Below the pieces are notes generated by a model. The model was not told the origin of the DNA and did no database searches. It saw nothing but the letters and a program-made list of their open reading frames with translations. Source: Cobetia crustatorum (GTDB lineage Bacteria > Pseudomonadota > Gammaproteobacteria > Pseudomonadales > Halomonadaceae). Taken from it: 64,000 bases of DNA. The position numbers and the translations under genes were made by a program. The DNA lies in NCBI RefSeq assembly GCF_000591415.1, contig NZ_JEMF01000074.1, positions 1 to 64,000 on the forward strand, read 5' to 3'. Below are positions 60,990-64,000 of the stretch, piece by piece. Position 1 is the first letter of the stretch; every line of letters begins with the position of its first letter.

Positions 60990-61886
60990 TCAGGCGCCGG
61001 ACAGCTCACTGTCGGCCACATTCACGCCATGTTCCTTGAGCACTTCGGCATAGCCCTCACGGTAGGTCGGGTAACGGAAGGTGTAGCCACTGGCAAGCAG
61101 TTGGGCATTGCCACAGCGCTTGCTGGAACGCCGCCGCAGCGGCGACTGGATGACCTGAGTCGACTCGACCTTGAGCTGACGCGCCAGCCACGCCATCACT
61201 TCATGCAACGGCGCGCTATCGCAGTCGGTGCCTAGATAGATAGGCTGTACCGGCTTGCCTGCCAGGCTCAGCGCAATCAGATGCGCCAGTACACCGGCGC
61301 AGTCGTCGCGGTGGATTCGGTTGGAGTACAGTGGGGGGTTGCTGGCGGCAATACGCCCATCACGCGCTTGGCGAATCAGCATGTCGCGGCCCGGTCCGTA
61401 GATGCCGGAGAAGCGCACCACGGTGCCGTTGAGCGAGGAGTCGAGCAGTACCTGCTCACCCTCACGCATCAACTGACCAGAGAAACTGGTAGCGTCGGTA
61501 ATGGATTGCTCATCGACCTCTTCACCCTCTTTCTGGGCATAGACGGACGTTGAGGACACGAACAGCACACGTGTCGGCGGATTGGCGCGTGACTCGAGCT
61601 CCGTGACCAGAGCACGAATACCGTCGACATAGGCGGCACGATAAGCATCTTCGTCGAAACGGTCGGCACTCAACACATGTACCACCGTGTCGGCATCTGG
61701 CAAGCTGGCCAGTGCGCCTTCGGCAGTGATGTCGAGCGCCAGCGATTCAATGCCGAGATCAGCGAGTGATGACACATCGCGTCTGACACCGATGACATGC
61801 TGACCGGCCTTGAGCAGCTCACGTGCGAGCGCGCTGCCAACATCGCCACAACCGAGGATGAGACTCGTCTTCTTCACCTTTGCCAT
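60990..61886 (-). CDS. NAD(P)-binding SDR-type reductase/epimerase (YeeZ-like)
   Basis: A 298-aa Rossmann protein. The nucleotide motif is LILGCGDVGSALARELLKAG. Extended-SDR features are VLSADRF, VLFVSSTSVYAQKEGE (catalytic Ser and Tyr region, YxxxK-like), RFSGIYGPGRDML and YSNRIHRDDCAGVLAHLI. It resembles E. coli YeeZ, a protein of unknown substrate. It is divergent from oxyR, with 62 nt between starts. Confidence 0.85.
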   Translation of the reverse strand: MAKVKKTSLILGCGDVGSALARELLKAGQHVIGVRRDVSSLADLGIESLALDITAEGALASLPDADTVVHVLSADRFDEDAYRAAYVDGIRALVTELESRANPPTRVLFVSSTSVYAQKEGEEVDEQSITDATSFSGQLMREGEQVLLDSSLNGTVVRFSGIYGPGRDMLIRQARDGRIAASNPPLYSNRIHRDDCAGVLAHLIALSLAGKPVQPIYLGTDCDSAPLHEVMAWLARQLKVESTQVIQSPLRRRSSKRCGNAQLLASGYTFRYPTYREGYAEVLKEHGVNVADSELSGA

Positions 61887-61948
61887 GCTCCTTGGTAAAA
61901 CGAATCGGTACCCACCGCATCCCAGGATGCCAGTTCCGGGCAGGAATA

Positions 61949-62920
61949 ATGACTCTAACAGAACTCCGCTACGTCGTAACCTTGGCTCAGGAGCGTCATT
62001 TCGGACGCGCCGCAGAGCGCTGCTTTGTCTCGCAACCCACCCTGTCGGTGGCCGTCAAGAAGCTGGAAGAGGAGCTGGGAGTCGCGCTGTTCGAGCGTTC
62101 CAAGTCCACCGTACAGGTCACGCCGCTCGGCGAGAAGATCGTTCAGCAAGCCCAGCGCGTGCTGGAACAGTCCAGCGTGATCAAGGAATTGGCCAACTCC
62201 GGTAAAGATCAGCTCTCCAGCCCATTACGCATCGGCGCCATCTATACCATTGGACCTTACCTGTTCCCGCACCTGGTACCGGAACTGACGCGCCGCGCGC
62301 CGAAAATGCCGCTCTACATCGAAGAAGGCATGACCGGTGATCTGCGGCGCAAGCTCAGAAACGGTGAGCTGGACGTGATCATCATCGCGTTGCCGTTCAC
62401 CGAAACCGACGTACTGACCAAGACGCTGTATGAAGAACCCTTCGAGGTGCTGCTGCCGTCAGGTCATCCGCTGCTGGAACAGGAGTCCATCGCCAAGGAG
62501 CAGCTGATCAGCGAACGCCTGCTGATGCTCGGCGAGGGCCACTGCTTCCGCGACCAGATTCTGGAAGCCTGCCCCGCCATCGGCCACCAGATCAACAATC
62601 CCGAGAACACCCTGATCGCCGAAGGCGGCTCACTCGAGACCATTCGTCACATGGTAGCCTCCGGACTTGGTATTACCGTATTGCCCTACTCCGCGACCGG
62701 TACCGGCCACTATGAGGCCGGCGTGCTCGAAACACGTCCCTTCAAGGACCCCGCGCCCAGCCGCAGCGTAGCGCTCGCCTGGCGTGCCAGCTTCCCGCGC
62801 CCCAAGGCCATCGACGTGATCAGCCAATCAATCGCCGAGTGCCAGAATCGCGCGCGTCACAGTAACGAGAATGGCCTGCACGGGCAGACATCTCCCGCTC
62901 CGAGCAACGACACCGTATGA
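61949..62920 (+). CDS. oxyR: hydrogen-peroxide-sensing LysR regulator OxyR
   Basis: A 323-aa LysR-type regulator. The N-terminal HTH reads MTLTELRYVVTLAQERHFGRAAERCFVSQPTLSVAVKKLEEELG. The redox pair is in LGEGHCFRDQILEACPA, where the peroxidatic Cys of GHCxRDQ and the second Cys nine residues on are both kept. It should switch on peroxide-defence genes; ohr in this window is usually under a different regulator. AGGA precedes the ATG at 61949. The oxyR-recG order is shared with pseudomonads. Confidence 0.94.
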   Translation: MTLTELRYVVTLAQERHFGRAAERCFVSQPTLSVAVKKLEEELGVALFERSKSTVQVTPLGEKIVQQAQRVLEQSSVIKELANSGKDQLSSPLRIGAIYTIGPYLFPHLVPELTRRAPKMPLYIEEGMTGDLRRKLRNGELDVIIIALPFTETDVLTKTLYEEPFEVLLPSGHPLLEQESIAKEQLISERLLMLGEGHCFRDQILEACPAIGHQINNPENTLIAEGGSLETIRHMVASGLGITVLPYSATGTGHYEAGVLETRPFKDPAPSRSVALAWRASFPRPKAIDVISQSIAECQNRARHSNENGLHGQTSPAPSNDTV

Positions 62921-62933
62921 GCATCGAAACCAT

Positions 62934-64000
62934 ATGAGTAAGGCAGGCACGGATGCCACGCATACCGGGCCTGCCAGCGCCGGCGTATTCGCCAAAGGGG
63001 CGCTGGCACAGCCACTGGATAGCCTCACAGGCGTGGGCCCAGCACTGAGCGAGAAGCTGTCGCGACTGGCATTGGAGCGCGTTGCGGACTTGCTGTTCCA
63101 TCTACCGTTGCGCTATCAGGACCGCACGCGTGTCACACCCATCGGTACGCTCAAAAGCGGTATGGAAGCCGTGGTCGAGGGCGAGGTGACCGCCTGTGAT
63201 GTCGTTGCAGGACGCAGGCGCAGCCTATTGGTGCGTCTGCGCGATGGCAGCGGCATTCTCAGTCTACGCTTCTTCCATTTCTCGCCCGCTCAACAGCAGC
63301 AATTTCAGCGTGGCTTCACACTGCGCTGTTTCGGTGAAGCGCGCGCGGGGGCGACGGGGCTTGAAATCTACCATCCGGAGTACCGTCTGATCGGACAGGG
63401 TGCGGCACCGGTGGAAGACCATCTCACTCCCATCTACCCCACCACAGAGGGCCTCAATCAGGTACGCTTGCGGGCACTGATCGCACAGGCACTCAAGCAG
63501 CTGGAAGAGGCGCCGCAAGACCTGCCGGACCTGATTCCCGAAGTGCTACGCACTCGTTTCCGTCTACCGGGCGTAATCGAGTGCCTACGCTTTCTGCATG
63601 AACCGCCACCGGATGCGCCCATCGATCAGATGAGCGACGGCGTGCATCCCAGTCAGCGACGCCTGGCACAGGAAGAGTTGCTTGCGCATCAGCTGAGCCT
63701 GCGTCAGGTGCGAGCACGCATTCAGAAGGATGGCGCGCCGCCGTTGACTGCCACGGGCGGCCTGAGTGCACGCTTTCTCGCCCAGCTACCCTTCTCACTG
63801 ACCGGCGCCCAGCGGCGTGTGCTCGATGAGGTGCGGCGTGATCTGGCGCGCGAGATCCCGATGCTGCGGCTGGTACAGGGTGATGTCGGTTCAGGCAAGA
63901 CAGTCGTCGCCGCGATGGCAGCGCTGATCGCGATTGGCGGTGGCTGTCAGGCTGCACTGATGGCACCCACCGAGATTCTGGCCGAGCAGCACTATCGCAA
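62934..64000 (+). CDS. recG: ATP-dependent DNA helicase RecG (partial, runs off the window)
   Basis: The first 355 codons of RecG, a branch-migration helicase for stalled forks. The wedge/OB domain starts with LDSLTGVGPALSEKLSRLALERVADLLFHLPLRYQDR. The helicase Walker A QGDVGSGKTVVAAMAAL and motif Ia MAPTEILAEQHY are at the end. The start at 62934 (MSKAGTDATHTG) lacks a strong RBS. It lies 13 nt after oxyR, so the two are probably co-transcribed. Confidence 0.94.
   Translation, partial: MSKAGTDATHTGPASAGVFAKGALAQPLDSLTGVGPALSEKLSRLALERVADLLFHLPLRYQDRTRVTPIGTLKSGMEAVVEGEVTACDVVAGRRRSLLVRLRDGSGILSLRFFHFSPAQQQQFQRGFTLRCFGEARAGATGLEIYHPEYRLIGQGAAPVEDHLTPIYPTTEGLNQVRLRALIAQALKQLEEAPQDLPDLIPEVLRTRFRLPGVIECLRFLHEPPPDAPIDQMSDGVHPSQRRLAQEELLAHQLSLRQVRARIQKDGAPPLTATGGLSARFLAQLPFSLTGAQRRVLDEVRRDLAREIPMLRLVQGDVGSGKTVVAAMAALIAIGGGCQAALMAPTEILAEQHYR

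Overview
The window looks like chromosome of a halophilic or marine gammaproteobacterium of the Halomonadaceae (Halomonas/Cobetia type). This is inferred from protein character and gene order: metK next to tkt-epd-pgk-fba, glnA-DUF4124-ntrB-ntrC, pyrE-crc-rph-yicC, gmk-rpoZ-spoT-ridA and oxyR-recG are Pseudomonas/Halomonas-like orders, and compatible-solute (BCCT) transporters are abundant. No 16S or other species-level marker is present.

Layout. 0-8 kb: sodC, metF, an AEC exporter, a calcineurin-type phosphoesterase, a membrane diguanylate cyclase, a 39-aa Lys-rich small protein, a Na+/H+ antiporter and a YgjP-type metallopeptidase. 8-16 kb: metK divergent from tktA, then epd-pgk-fba (methyl cycle, pentose phosphate pathway, lower glycolysis). 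16-20 kb: yciH, a YbaY lipoprotein, a NERD membrane protein, a 60-bp IS3-like palindrome beside a truncated BCCT transporter, and dgt. 20-26 kb: the nitrogen regulon ntrC-ntrB, a DUF4124 protein and glnA, with a sigma-54 promoter and two NtrC sites upstream of glnA. 26-39.7 kb: typA, an orphan CapW/BrxR-type WYL regulator, rnk, an aldehyde dehydrogenase, tRNA-Arg(CCG), a cytochrome c, rep, trmL, a YfaZ-like porin, pyrE, crc, rph and yicC.

39.7-56.6 kb is an accessory block between yicC and gmk, genes that are neighbours in related genomes. Its left part (39.7-49.6 kb) is a defence locus: vsr divergent from a C5 cytosine methyltransferase, an AT-rich gap, and a five-gene operon in which every gene overlaps the next. 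The operon encodes a Z1 ATPase, a PD-(D/E)XK (DUF4420-like) nuclease, a GHKL (MutL/MORC-like) ATPase with a nine-G tract, an unrecognised protein, and a DUF6339-like protein. This is the best candidate for an unusual restriction-like system. The right part holds ohr, two tandem BCCT transporters with duplicated control regions, a GbdR-like AraC regulator and an MFS exporter. The core resumes at gmk-rpoZ-spoT-ridA, then a YeeZ-like reductase, oxyR and the start of recG.

Sequence quality. Eight genes (nhaP-type antiporter, metK, dgt, aldehyde dehydrogenase, rep, yfaZ-like, the GHKL ATPase and gmk) each carry one apparent 1-nt frameshift. metK and gmk are normally essential, and most shifts look like loss of one C/G, often just before TG. 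Systematic read errors are therefore more likely than real pseudogenes. These genes are listed over their full reconstructed spans.
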